A stretch of DNA of 64,000 bases from Polynucleobacter yangtzensis (GTDB lineage Bacteria; Pseudomonadota; Gammaproteobacteria; Burkholderiales; Burkholderiaceae), in assembly GCF_001595965.1 (NCBI RefSeq), contig NZ_LOJI01000001.1, positions 464,178 to 528,177 of the forward strand, in the 5' to 3' direction. Every line of letters begins with the position of its first letter. The stretch's first letter is position 1. Below the pieces are notes generated by a model, which was given only the letters and a program-made list of their open reading frames with translations, made no database searches and had not been told where the DNA came from. Made by a program: the position numbers and the translations under genes. Below, piece after piece: positions 26,537 through 34,951 of the stretch.

Positions 26537-26848
26537 ATGGCAACTGCCAAGAAAAAACCTGCTGCAAAGAAACCAGCTGCGAAGAAAAAAGTAGCTGCTA
26601 AGAAGCCTGCTGCTAAAAAAGTAGCTAAAAAGCGTCCTGCTGCTAAAAAAGCTGCTGCTAAAAAGCCAGCTGCTAAAAAAGTAGCTAAAAAGAAGCCTGC
26701 TGCTAAAAAAGCTGCTGCTAAAAAGCCAGCTGCTAAAAAAGTAGCTAAAAAGAAGCCTGCTGCTAAGAAAAAAGCTGCTGCTAAGAAGCCTGCTGCTAAA
26801 AAAGCTGCAAAAAAGGTTGCTAAAAAGCGCGTAGCAAAAAAAAAGTAA
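26537..26848 (+). CDS. Lysine/alanine-rich histone H1-like DNA-binding protein (0-frame product)
   Basis: A 103-residue protein made almost only of Lys, Ala, Pro and Val in PAAKK/VAKK/AAAKK blocks, like the C-terminal tail of eukaryotic H1 and the HctB/AlgP-like proteins of beta- and gammaproteobacteria. Such proteins bind and compact DNA non-specifically. It contains a perfect 60-base tandem duplication. The 0-frame ends at TAA right after A9G, while the -1 frame continues for 42 more residues of the same composition. The true product may therefore be 145 residues long. It has a good GAAGGAG ribosome site and its own terminator. Confidence 0.85.
   Translation: MATAKKKPAAKKPAAKKKVAAKKPAAKKVAKKRPAAKKAAAKKPAAKKVAKKKPAAKKAAAKKPAAKKVAKKKPAAKKKAAAKKPAAKKAAKKVAKKRVAKKK
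26611..26760 (+). repeat. 60-base tandem repeat inside the histone-like gene
   Basis: Bases 26641-26700 and 26701-26760 are identical, coding for a 20-residue unit with AAKKAAAKKPAAKKVAKKKP. A preceding half unit at 26611-26640 differs by three bases. Copy number at such repeats changes easily by slippage or recombination. Confidence 0.95.
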
Positions 26849-26973
26849 GTAAGCCTGCTGCGAAGAAAGCGGGCTCCGCTGTAAAAAAGCCCGCGGCTAA
26901 GAAAGCTGCACCAGCGACTAGTGCGTTGAATCCTGCCGCTGCTTGGCCCTTCCCAACTGGCACACGTCCTTAA
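26836..26973 (+). other. A9G slip site and -1 frame continuation of the histone-like protein
   Basis: GC-AAAAAAAAA-G at 26836-26845 contains A_AAA_AAG in the 0-frame, directly followed by the TAA stop. In the -1 frame the sequence continues VSKPAAKKAGSAVKKPAAKK and ends AWPFPTGTRP at the TAA at 26971-26973, 42 codons. Adding one A (A10) would make the same open frame without slippage. Either ribosomal frameshifting, tract-length variation or a sequence error explains this. Confidence 0.85.
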
Positions 26974-26993
26974 ACAGACGGGTGTTACTAGAA

Positions 26994-27020
26994 GGGGTCT
27001 CTCACGAGATCCCTTTTTTT
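26994..27020 (+). terminator. Rho-independent terminator after the histone-like gene
   Basis: GGGGTCTC (26994-27001) pairs with GAGATCCC (27006-27013) around the loop TCAC, with one G-T pair, followed by seven T. It lies 21 bases after the stop of the -1 frame extension, not right after the 0-frame stop. That placement supports the longer reading frame as part of the gene. Confidence 0.92.
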
Positions 27021-27062
27021 ATTGCCAAAATTTGGGTGGCTGAAAGAAAAACCAAAGAATGC

Positions 27063-28022
27063 TTAGAAGCTAAAGCCAAACGCCGCTTTAAATTGGCTGG
27101 CAATCTGATCTTTGCTTAATTGGTGATTTTGTGGTCCTTGATGGGTAATTTTGATTGATCCCATGAGGCTTGCCAGGCGACCAGTAGCCTCCCAGTCCAT
27201 GCCATTTTCTAGGCCAAAGAGAAGACCGCCGCGGAATGCATCACCGCAACCGGTTGGGTCAACCACTTTTGCTGCTGGTACTGGCGGAATAGCAATACAT
27301 TTGCCATCAACATAGATATCGGCCCCTTCAGCACCTTTGGTAACAATCAGCGCCTTCACTCGCTCAGCGACTTTTGCCAAGCTCAATCCTGTTCTTTGCG
27401 AAAGCATTTCGCCTTCATAGTCATTTACCGCTAAGTAGCTGGCGATATCGACCAGTTCAAGCAACTCTGGGCCGTTGAACATCGGCAAGCCTTGGCCTGG
27501 ATCAAAGATAAATGGAATATTGGCATCGGCCAATTGGTGGCAGTGCTCCCACATGCCTTGACGACCATCGGGGGCAACAATTCCCAACTTCGCCGGGCCT
27601 TTAGCATTTTTATTGCGCTCCGCCACAACTGCAGAAACATGATTTAAGTGTGATTCGCCCATTGCGCCCGGATGAAAGGCGGTAATTTGATTATTCGCCT
27701 GATCAGTGGTGATCATGGCTTGGGCAGTAAACGCATTTTCGATTTGACGAATATGGCTCGCATCAATCTTGAGTTGCTCAAGGTGGTTCATGTACGGTAC
27801 CGCATCGCCACCAACGGTAGCCATGATGATGGGATCGCCACCCAAAAGATTAAGGTTGTAAGCAATATTGCCTGCACAACCACCAAATTCACGACGCATG
27901 GTTGGAACCAAAAAGGCTACGTTCAGGATATGAATCTGCTCAGGCAGGATTTGATCGGCAAATTTGCCTTCAAAATTCATGATGGTGTCGTAGGCGATAG
28001 AGCCGCAGATCAAGCTAGCCAT
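27063..28022 (-). CDS. PfkB-family carbohydrate/nucleoside kinase (adenosine-kinase-like)
   Basis: A 319-residue ribokinase-fold protein. It has the N-terminal substrate motif EFGGCAGNIAYNLNLLGGDPIIMATVGGDA and the catalytic anion-hole motif DPTGCGDAFRGGLLFGL, whose Asp is the general base. The overall pattern resembles bacterial adenosine-kinase-like PfkB members, but ribokinase or other sugar kinases are possible. It is the last gene of the aroQ-accB-accC-prmA run, 12 bases after prmA. Confidence 0.85.
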   Translation of the reverse strand: MASLICGSIAYDTIMNFEGKFADQILPEQIHILNVAFLVPTMRREFGGCAGNIAYNLNLLGGDPIIMATVGGDAVPYMNHLEQLKIDASHIRQIENAFTAQAMITTDQANNQITAFHPGAMGESHLNHVSAVVAERNKNAKGPAKLGIVAPDGRQGMWEHCHQLADANIPFIFDPGQGLPMFNGPELLELVDIASYLAVNDYEGEMLSQRTGLSLAKVAERVKALIVTKGAEGADIYVDGKCIAIPPVPAAKVVDPTGCGDAFRGGLLFGLENGMDWEATGRLASLMGSIKITHQGPQNHQLSKDQIASQFKAAFGFSF

Positions 28023-28034
28023 AAATTGCTTTCT

Positions 28035-29606
28035 TTATAAAAAATGAGGGGATAAATGTGATGTTGATGAATGGATTGAGGGGTAGAGCACCCGAACGCG
28101 ATAACCCGCGGCATTTGGTGGAAGTGAAATAGGTAGCTCAATCTGCAAAAGCTCGCCAGAAGGGACCCCCTTTTTTAAAAAATCAGGATGAGTCTCTTGC
28201 CAAGCTTTGGGAAGCCATTCTTGCGGGGTAAATTGCAGTGATTTGATTTCAGATTCTTCTGCATCAGTCAAAGTAATTTCTAAATTTGGCGGTAAAACGG
28301 TAATAGCAAGACGATTTTGTATCTCAACTTGCAACACAGATTGATTTGCGACGCTTTTAAGCCCTTCTCGCGCGTTTTCTGGTGAAAGTTTGGCTGAAGT
28401 TATTTTCCAGGCGGCAAAATCGCTTACAGCGCGATCTAGACATCCTAGTGCGCGACAAAGTTTTACATCTACACGCTGTAAAACAGAAAATGAATTCACA
28501 AAAAAAGAATTTGATGTGCCATCAACGCGTGGTGCAAGTGCTGGAAGCAATGAATTTCTTGAGAGATGCTCTCCAAAAACCAGCAAGAGCAGCAATAAGC
28601 CTGCGTAAAGGACTAATTTAAGACTTTTTTTTTGAGCAGATGGAGCAAAAGCAGCATTGGCAGCACTTTGCTTCTCTTGGTTGAGGGTGCCATGCAAACA
28701 AACCCAACCTTCGCTCTCTTTCCAGACTGAAAGCGATAGCCATTGACTGTAAGTGGCAATTACCTCTTCAGCTTGGCGTGCAAGTACGCCCGATAAAACA
28801 ATCCGACCGCCCAATTTCGTCTTATTTACCAGGGCAGGAGCAAGCACTTGCAGTGGGTTGGCCAAAATATTGGCCATAACGATGTCGTATTTGGTTTCTG
28901 CAGCTAACTCTGTGGCACCTTCATTTGGTAACACGAAAGTAATGGTGGTGTTATTGATTTCTGCATTACTGCGCGCTGCAACCATGGCTTGTGGGTCGAT
29001 ATCAGTGCCAATAACAGGATTGCAACCTAACTTAGCTGCAGCAATTGCCAAGATTCCTGAGCCACAACCGTAATCCAAAAGGCTCTGGTTCTGAAGATTA
29101 TTTTGTTGCTCAAGCCAAAGTAGGCATAAATGGGTGGTGGGATGACTGCCTGTACCAAAGGCAAGTCCTGGATCAACGGCTAGGCAAATCGCATTTGGAT
29201 CGGTTGGCGCATCGTGCCATGAAGGCACTACCCAAATGCGTTCACCAATTTGAATGGGTGCAAATTGACTTTGAGTTAGTCGAACCCAGTCTTGCTCTTC
29301 AACTGTTTTTTCTTGGGGAGGCGCTAAGTTAAAGCCGGCTTCTTTTAAGGAGGCAAGCAGCTCTGGGATAAATTCCGCGCTGCCAGAAGCGTCAATCTCA
29401 GGATTAAATAGGGCAGTTACTGCAGATCGATCCCAGGCTTGCACTTCTGGTGAAAGCCCTGGCTCTCCGTAGAGGGGATTTTCATCGTATCCACCAGCAG
29501 CATCATCCTCAACGGTGACTGATAGGGCGCCCAAGTCCAAAAGCGCATCACCTAAAGGCTCTGCGGTTTCGGCAGCTACCGTGAATACCAGTTCACGATA
29601 AGACAT
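28035..29606 (-). CDS. prmA: Ribosomal protein L11 methyltransferase PrmA fused to a membrane-anchored DUF3426 domain
   Basis: A 523-residue protein, against about 295 for PrmA alone. Residues 1-309 are Prm[11 protein letters not shown] start, [15 protein letters not shown], the AdoMet motif [19 protein letters not shown] (about 176-194) and MANILANPL. PrmA trimethylates L11. A linker leads to a membrane helix at about 329-345 ([16 protein letters not shown]). The following 170 residues ([50 protein letters not shown]) resemble DUF3426. In Burkholderiales a separate zinc-ribbon DUF3426 gene usually follows prmA; here its zinc finger is gone and the remainder is joined in frame. Confidence 0.85.
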   Translation of the reverse strand: MSYRELVFTVAAETAEPLGDALLDLGALSVTVEDDAAGGYDENPLYGEPGLSPEVQAWDRSAVTALFNPEIDASGSAEFIPELLASLKEAGFNLAPPQEKTVEEQDWVRLTQSQFAPIQIGERIWVVPSWHDAPTDPNAICLAVDPGLAFGTGSHPTTHLCLLWLEQQNNLQNQSLLDYGCGSGILAIAAAKLGCNPVIGTDIDPQAMVAARSNAEINNTTITFVLPNEGATELAAETKYDIVMANILANPLQVLAPALVNKTKLGGRIVLSGVLARQAEEVIATYSQWLSLSVWKESEGWVCLHGTLNQEKQSAANAAFAPSAQKKSLKLVLYAGLLLLLLVFGEHLSRNSLLPALAPRVDGTSNSFFVNSFSVLQRVDVKLCRALGCLDRAVSDFAAWKITSAKLSPENAREGLKSVANQSVLQVEIQNRLAITVLPPNLEITLTDAEESEIKSLQFTPQEWLPKAWQETHPDFLKKGVPSGELLQIELPISLPPNAAGYRVRVLYPSIHSSTSHLSPHFL

Positions 29607-29622
29607 GAGGCGCTCGCATTAA

Positions 29623-30987
29623 TTAGGATTTGCCGCGACTTGCAGCTTGCTCTTCTAAGCGATGCTCCAAGTAGTGAATGCTGGTTCCGCCTTCAATGAA
29701 GTTGGGGTCCAACATCAATTCACGATGCAGTGGCACATTAGTCGTGATGCCATCAATCACCATTTCGGAGAGCGCAATCTGCATACGGCGAATAGCTTGC
29801 TCACGGGTATTGCCGTAAGAAATCAATTTGCCAATCATGGAGTCATAGTTAGACGGCACTACGTAACCGCTATATGCATGTGAGTCGACACGAATACCAG
29901 GACCACCTGGCATATGGAATGAACCAATCTTGCCTGGGCTTGGAGTGAACTTGAATGGATCTTCGGCATTCAAGCGGCACTCAATGGCATGTCCACGGAA
30001 AACGATGTCTTTCTGGCGGTAGCTGAGTTTGAGGCCAGCAGCAATACGAATCTGTTCTTGAACAATATCCACGCCAGTAATCATTTCAGTAACTGGATGC
30101 TCTACCTGAACACGGGTGTTCATCTCAATAAAGAAAAATTCACCGTTTTCGTAAAGGAATTCAAATGTACCTGCGCCGCGGTAGCCAATCTTGCGACAAG
30201 CTTCTGCACAACGCTCGCCAATTTTGGCAATTAAACGACGGTCAATGCCAGGAGCTGGGGCTTCTTCAATCACTTTTTGGTGGCGACGCTGCATGGAGCA
30301 ATCACGCTCACCTAGCCAAATGGCATTGCCATGAGTATCAGCAAGAATCTGAATCTCTACGTGACGAGGTTTCTCTAAAAACTTCTCCATATAGACTTCT
30401 GGATTACCAAAAGCGCGACCAGCTTCCTCGCGAGTCATATTGACCGCATTGATGAGGGCCGCCTCAGTGTGAACTACGCGCATACCGCGACCACCACCAC
30501 CACCGGCGGCTTTAATGATGACGGGATAACCAACCTTTTTAGCGGTTGCAAGAATCTCTTTTGGATTATCGGGAAGAGCACCCTCGGAACCAGGAACGCA
30601 AGGCACGCCTGCTTTAATCATGGCGCGTTTAGCAGAAACCTTGTCACCCATTAAGCGAATAGATGCTGCTGTAGGTCCGATAAATGCAAAACCCGATTTT
30701 TCTACGCGCTCTGCGAAGTCAGCATTTTCAGAAAGGAATCCATAACCAGGATGGATCGCTTCTGCATCAGTCACTTCTGCCGCAGAAATAATCGCAGGCA
30801 TATTAAGGTAGCTCAGTGGAGATGGCGCCGGTCCGATGCATACCGCTTCATCGGCAAGCCTCACATACTTCGCTTCTTTATCTGCAGTGGAATACACCAC
30901 AACAGTTTTAATTCCCAACTCGCGGCATGCGCGTTGGATGCGGAGAGCAATTTCTCCCCGATTGGCAATCAGAATCTTATCGAACAT
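29623..30987 (-). CDS. accC: Acetyl-CoA carboxylase, biotin carboxylase subunit
   Basis: A 454-residue ATP-grasp enzyme that carboxylates biotin on AccB, the first half-reaction of fatty acid synthesis. Diagnostic stretches are [50 protein letters not shown] (glycine-rich ATP loop), [18 protein letters not shown] and [18 protein letters not shown]. It follows accB by 51 bases and precedes the prmA fusion by 16. Confidence 0.98.
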   Translation of the reverse strand: MFDKILIANRGEIALRIQRACRELGIKTVVVYSTADKEAKYVRLADEAVCIGPAPSPLSYLNMPAIISAAEVTDAEAIHPGYGFLSENADFAERVEKSGFAFIGPTAASIRLMGDKVSAKRAMIKAGVPCVPGSEGALPDNPKEILATAKKVGYPVIIKAAGGGGGRGMRVVHTEAALINAVNMTREEAGRAFGNPEVYMEKFLEKPRHVEIQILADTHGNAIWLGERDCSMQRRHQKVIEEAPAPGIDRRLIAKIGERCAEACRKIGYRGAGTFEFLYENGEFFFIEMNTRVQVEHPVTEMITGVDIVQEQIRIAAGLKLSYRQKDIVFRGHAIECRLNAEDPFKFTPSPGKIGSFHMPGGPGIRVDSHAYSGYVVPSNYDSMIGKLISYGNTREQAIRRMQIALSEMVIDGITTNVPLHRELMLDPNFIEGGTSIHYLEHRLEEQAASRGKS

Positions 30988-31038
30988 GTCGGCTCTGAGT
31001 TAAGTAACGGTGAATTGGAATGGATCTAAGTAGATCTA

Positions 31039-31503
31039 TTAGACGATGATGAAAAGAGGCTGGTCAAACTCAACACCCTGACCGTTTTCACAGAGGATTT
31101 CTTTAACTACACCAGCATGCTCAGATTCAATTTCGTTGAGTAGCTTCATCGCTTCAATGATGCAAAGAGTTTGGCCTACTTTGACGGTATCGCCGATATT
31201 GACGAAGTTTGGTGATTCTGGATTTGGTGCGCGGTAGAAAGTCCCAACCATAGGAGACTTCGCAACAAAACCAGTTTCAGCAGCAGGCGCTTCAACAGCT
31301 GCCGCTTGGGCAGGTGCGCTAGCAGCTGGCGCAGCTTGCATGGCTTGTACAGGCGTTGGATTGGCGTAAACCACCTGGCCAGCAGGAGCTGGAGACCCAG
31401 CGTTTACGATGCGAACGCGATCTTCGCCTTCATTTACTTCCAACTCAGAAATGCCTGACTCAGAGACTAAGTCGATCAAGGTTTTTAGTTTTCTCAGATC
31501 CAT
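31039..31503 (-). CDS. accB: Biotin carboxyl carrier protein of acetyl-CoA carboxylase
   Basis: A 154-residue protein with an N-terminal region MDLRKLKTLIDLVSESGISELEV, an Ala/Pro-rich linker (about 50-78) and a C-terminal biotinyl domain whose acceptor lysine is in EAMKLLNEIE. It carries the carboxybiotin between AccC and the AccAD transferase. It lies in the order aroQ-accB-accC typical of proteobacteria. Confidence 0.97.
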   Translation of the reverse strand: MDLRKLKTLIDLVSESGISELEVNEGEDRVRIVNAGSPAPAGQVVYANPTPVQAMQAAPAASAPAQAAAVEAPAAETGFVAKSPMVGTFYRAPNPESPNFVNIGDTVKVGQTLCIIEAMKLLNEIESEHAGVVKEILCENGQGVEFDQPLFIIV

Positions 31504-31539
31504 ACGAGTGCTTCCTCTCTTGTAATTCTTTAAATAGAT

Positions 31540-31989
31540 TTACTTCTTTAGACTTGTAATCGCTGCTTGCAGCGCTAATTCATAACCAATGGCACCAAGC
31601 CCACAAATAACTCCCGTCGCAATATCAGACAGGTAGGAGTGCTTGCGGAATTCTTCACGCTGGCGAATATTTGATAAATGAACTTCAGTGAATGGAATGG
31701 CTACACCAGCCAATACATCGCGCAGGGCAACGCTGGTATGAGTAAAGGCGCCTGGGTTGATGATGATGAAATCAACACCATCTTGTTTGGCCTTCTGAAT
31801 TCGGTCGATTAACTCGCCTTCATGATTGCTTTGAAAGGTGTTTAGATCAACAGATTGCGCTTTAGCTAGCTCACCTAGCTTTTGATGAATGTCTTCTAGG
31901 GTTGTTTTGCCGTAAACATCGGGTTCACGGGTGCCTAATAGATTTAGGTTTGGGCCTTGAATTACGAGAATTGAAGCTTTTTTCGACAT
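31540..31989 (-). CDS. aroQ: Type II 3-dehydroquinate dehydratase
   Basis: A 149-residue protein with the type II signature [29 protein letters not shown], the catalytic Tyr in DVYG and the catalytic His in [17 protein letters not shown]. It dehydrates 3-dehydroquinate to 3-dehydroshikimate. It is the first gene of the aroQ-accB-accC-prmA-kinase run. The 250 bases upstream are AT-rich and contain a good -10 (TATACT on the minus strand at 32087-32082) without a convincing -35. Confidence 0.96.
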   Translation of the reverse strand: MSKKASILVIQGPNLNLLGTREPDVYGKTTLEDIHQKLGELAKAQSVDLNTFQSNHEGELIDRIQKAKQDGVDFIIINPGAFTHTSVALRDVLAGVAIPFTEVHLSNIRQREEFRKHSYLSDIATGVICGLGAIGYELALQAAITSLKK

Positions 31990-32239
31990 AGATCCCTATT
32001 TTTAGAGGCAGTTAAGCGTTAATTGACGATTTGGGTTTTGTGCCCTACATACAACTTCATGCTTTATTGCTTATGAGGGAAAGTATACCTTTATAAGAGC
32101 GGTACAAGACCAAAAAGTTGCTTCAAAAATAGGAATTTTCGAAACTTTTAAGTGCAGATATTGAAAAATATTGAATTTATTGCCTGAAATTGAGTTGGAA
32201 TGGCAGCATGCTGGAAGCATTAAAACTTAATAAAAATAC

Positions 32240-32767
32240 TTATAAAGCGGATTTAATGGCATTTCTGAGCTCATCTTCGCTTATCTTGCCTAATTTGCTA
32301 TAGCTGGATTTCCCTTTGGCATTAATGATGATGGTGTAAGGGAGGGCGCCTTGGGAGTTTCCCATTTGCTTAGAAAGATTACTGCCCTGCAATCCGCCAA
32401 TCATGATCGGATAGCTAACCGGGGTTTTTGCGAGGAATTCACGAATATTAGAGGGTGAATCGATGCCGATACCGACAAATAAGACGTTTTGCTTTAAAAA
32501 CTCTTGTTGCAATTTATCTAAAGTAGGCATTTCTTCAACGCAAGGGGGGCACCAGGAGGCCCAAAAGTTCACAACCAGGACTTTCCCTTGCCATTCTTGG
32601 GTGTTGGCTGTTTTTCCATCCGGGGTTTGCCAAGGGTTTTCAAGAAATGCTTTTACGGCGGGGTCGCTAGCTAAACCAGTTTTGTAAATCCATTGCGAAG
32701 TCAGTACGCCTGAAACTAGTGCCAAAAGACTAATTACGACGATGATGATCCATTGTCTGCGGTTCAT
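32240..32767 (-). CDS. TlpA/ResA-like membrane-anchored thiol-disulfide oxidoreductase
   Basis: A 175-residue protein with an N-terminal membrane anchor (IIIVVISLLALVSGVL) and a periplasmic thioredoxin fold carrying the CxxC site in NFWASWCPPCVEEMPTL. Such proteins reduce disulfides in the periplasm, for example for cytochrome c or oxidase assembly. It diverges from mpl with 26 bases between the start codons. The exact partner is not visible. Confidence 0.88.
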   Translation of the reverse strand: MNRRQWIIIVVISLLALVSGVLTSQWIYKTGLASDPAVKAFLENPWQTPDGKTANTQEWQGKVLVVNFWASWCPPCVEEMPTLDKLQQEFLKQNVLFVGIGIDSPSNIREFLAKTPVSYPIMIGGLQGSNLSKQMGNSQGALPYTIIINAKGKSSYSKLGKISEDELRNAIKSAL

Positions 32768-32793
32768 TACAGCTCCTTCGCTAAAATTCGTAA

Positions 32794-34194
32794 ATGCATA
32801 TACATATCCTGGGCATTTGCGGTACTTTCATGGGCGGCATTGCCGCAATCGCTAGACAAGCTGGACACCGCGTTACTGGCTGCGATGCCAACGTGTATCC
32901 ACCAATGAGTACGCAGCTTGAAGCTCAAGGTATCAAACTGATTGAGGGATTTTCGCCCGATCAATTATCTCAGTTTGAGACCATGCCTGATTTATTTGTA
33001 ATTGGCAATGTGGTTTCTCGCGGCAATCCTTTAATGGAGGCGATTCTCAATCAAGACTTGCCCTATATTTCTGGTCCGCAATGGTTGGGCGAACAAGTTT
33101 TATACGGCAGACATGTTCTAGCGGTTGCTGGCACACATGGCAAAACAACTACCTCAGCTATGCTGACTTGGATTTTGGAATTCAACGGTTATAAACCCGG
33201 TTACCTGATTGGTGGGGTGCCTCTGAACTTCACAGTATCTGCGCGCTTGGGTGAGAGTAAATATTTTGTGATTGAAGCAGATGAATACGACACTGCATTT
33301 TTCGATAAGCGCAGTAAGTTTGTGCACTACCGACCTCGCACTGCTTTATTAAATAATTTGGAATTTGATCACGCCGATATCTTTGCGGATCTTGCTGCAA
33401 TTGAAACCCAGTTTCATCATCTTGTCCGTACCGTTCCGGGCGATGGTTTATTGGTGGTAAATGGCGAAGAGCCTGCTTTAGCGAGTGTCATTACGCGTGG
33501 TGCGTGGGCCCCTGTAGAGCGCTTTGGCCAAGATCTTGCAAATGAATGGTCATTAATCTCACAGGAGAATGACGGTTTTGTTGTGCGCAAAGCTGGTAAA
33601 GAAGTGGCAACAGTAAAGTGGTCAATGGATTCAGGTGTTATGGGTCGGCACAATCAACTAAATGCTCTTGCAGCGATTGCTTCTGCCAATCACATTGGAA
33701 TTTCTCCTGTAGATTCTGCGCGTGCGCTGGCAGAGTTCAAGAATGTGAAGCGTCGTTTAGAAACCATTGGTGTTGCAAATGACATTACGGTCTACGACGA
33801 TTTTGCACATCACCCAACTGCAATCACTACTACCGTTGATGGTTTGCGTCGTCGCGTTGGTAAATCGCGCATCTTGGCTGTACTGGAGCCACGTTCAAAC
33901 ACAATGAAGCTTGGCGTGATGAAGGCTCAACTTCCTGGAAGTCTTGAAGCAGCCGATAAAGTATTTGCATATGGCGCAAACTCAGGAAAAGAGTCATTGG
34001 GTTGGAACTTGACTGAGGTTTTATCTCCACTCAACACAAAAGAGCAGGGTAAAGCACAAGCTTTCGATGATCTTGAAGCTTTAGTTAAGGCAGTTGCACA
34101 TGAAGCCAAGCCTGGTGATCATATTTTGGTTATGAGTAATGGTGGGTTTGGTGGCGTGCATCAAAAACTATTGAAAGCCATTTCGGCAAAGTAA
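32794..34194 (+). CDS. mpl: UDP-N-acetylmuramate--L-alanyl-gamma-D-glutamyl-meso-diaminopimelate ligase
   Basis: A 466-residue Mur-ligase. It begins [25 protein letters not shown], carries the ATP loop [15 protein letters not shown], and shows the Mpl-type [11 protein letters not shown] and [12 protein letters not shown] near the end. It attaches recycled murein tripeptide to UDP-MurNAc in the cytoplasm, so it works downstream of AmpD, which is at 21 kb in this window. Confidence 0.96.
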   Translation: MHIHILGICGTFMGGIAAIARQAGHRVTGCDANVYPPMSTQLEAQGIKLIEGFSPDQLSQFETMPDLFVIGNVVSRGNPLMEAILNQDLPYISGPQWLGEQVLYGRHVLAVAGTHGKTTTSAMLTWILEFNGYKPGYLIGGVPLNFTVSARLGESKYFVIEADEYDTAFFDKRSKFVHYRPRTALLNNLEFDHADIFADLAAIETQFHHLVRTVPGDGLLVVNGEEPALASVITRGAWAPVERFGQDLANEWSLISQENDGFVVRKAGKEVATVKWSMDSGVMGRHNQLNALAAIASANHIGISPVDSARALAEFKNVKRRLETIGVANDITVYDDFAHHPTAITTTVDGLRRRVGKSRILAVLEPRSNTMKLGVMKAQLPGSLEAADKVFAYGANSGKESLGWNLTEVLSPLNTKEQGKAQAFDDLEALVKAVAHEAKPGDHILVMSNGGFGGVHQKLLKAISAK

Positions 34195-34214
34195 CAAAAT
34201 ACAGAAAGCAAAAA

Positions 34215-34949
34215 ATGGGCGATAGATTAAAAGACAAAGTAGCCATCATCACCGGTGCCGCTAAGGGTATTGGTTTTGCTACTGCTCAGCGTTTTGCGCA
34301 AGAGGGTGCCAAGGTCATCATTACCGATATCAACCAAGAGGCAGTCAACACCGCTGCTGCACAAGTCTTGAATTCCGAAGGCTATGCCATGAATGTGACT
34401 GATCGCGCCAGCATTCAGTCGGTAGTTGACCAGGTGATGCAAAAGCATGGACGCATTGATATCTTGATTAATAACGCAGGCATTACTCAAGATGCGCGCT
34501 TGATTAAGATGACCGAAGCTCAGTTTGATACGGTGATTGATGTCAATTTGAGAGGTGTATTTAATTGCACCCAGTTGATTGTTCCGCATATGCTCGAGGC
34601 CGGCTCTGGTGCGGTAGTCAATGCATCTAGTGTTGTGGGTCTATACGGTAATTTTGGTCAAACCAATTACTCAGCTACAAAATTTGGCGTCATAGGCTTT
34701 ACTAAAACATGGGCGCGCGAGCTTGGTCCTAAGGGAATTCGAGTAAATGCGGTATGTCCAGGATTCATTGCTACAGAAATGGTTAAAGCCATACCAGAAA
34801 ATATTCTGCAAGATATTGAAAAGCGCAGTTGGCTTGGTCGCTTAGGTACTCCTACTGAAATGGCGAACGTTTATCTGTTCTTGGCTAGTGATGAAGCGAG
34901 CTATGTCAATGGAGTGGCATTAGAGGCCAGCGGCGGGATCTCGCTCTAA
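34215..34949 (+). CDS. SDR-family oxidoreductase, 3-oxoacyl-ACP reductase-like
   Basis: A 244-residue short-chain dehydrogenase with the NAD(P) motif [12 protein letters not shown], the NNAG motif ([17 protein letters not shown]), a catalytic Ser (NASSVVG) and YSATK (Y-x3-K). The sequence is close to FabG, including the Arg-rich [13 protein letters not shown]. It lies outside any fab cluster, between mpl and the RNB exonuclease. It may reduce 3-oxoacyl-ACP or 3-oxoacyl-CoA; the precise substrate is uncertain. Confidence 0.85.
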   Translation: MGDRLKDKVAIITGAAKGIGFATAQRFAQEGAKVIITDINQEAVNTAAAQVLNSEGYAMNVTDRASIQSVVDQVMQKHGRIDILINNAGITQDARLIKMTEAQFDTVIDVNLRGVFNCTQLIVPHMLEAGSGAVVNASSVVGLYGNFGQTNYSATKFGVIGFTKTWARELGPKGIRVNAVCPGFIATEMVKAIPENILQDIEKRSWLGRLGTPTEMANVYLFLASDEASYVNGVALEASGGISL

Positions 34950-34951
34950 GC

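Noticed and set aside
26869-26894. Hairpin as stimulator of frameshifting in the histone-like gene
   Set aside because: The 7-bp stem lies about 23 bases from the slip site, while known bacterial stimulators lie about 5-9 bases away; kept only as a note.
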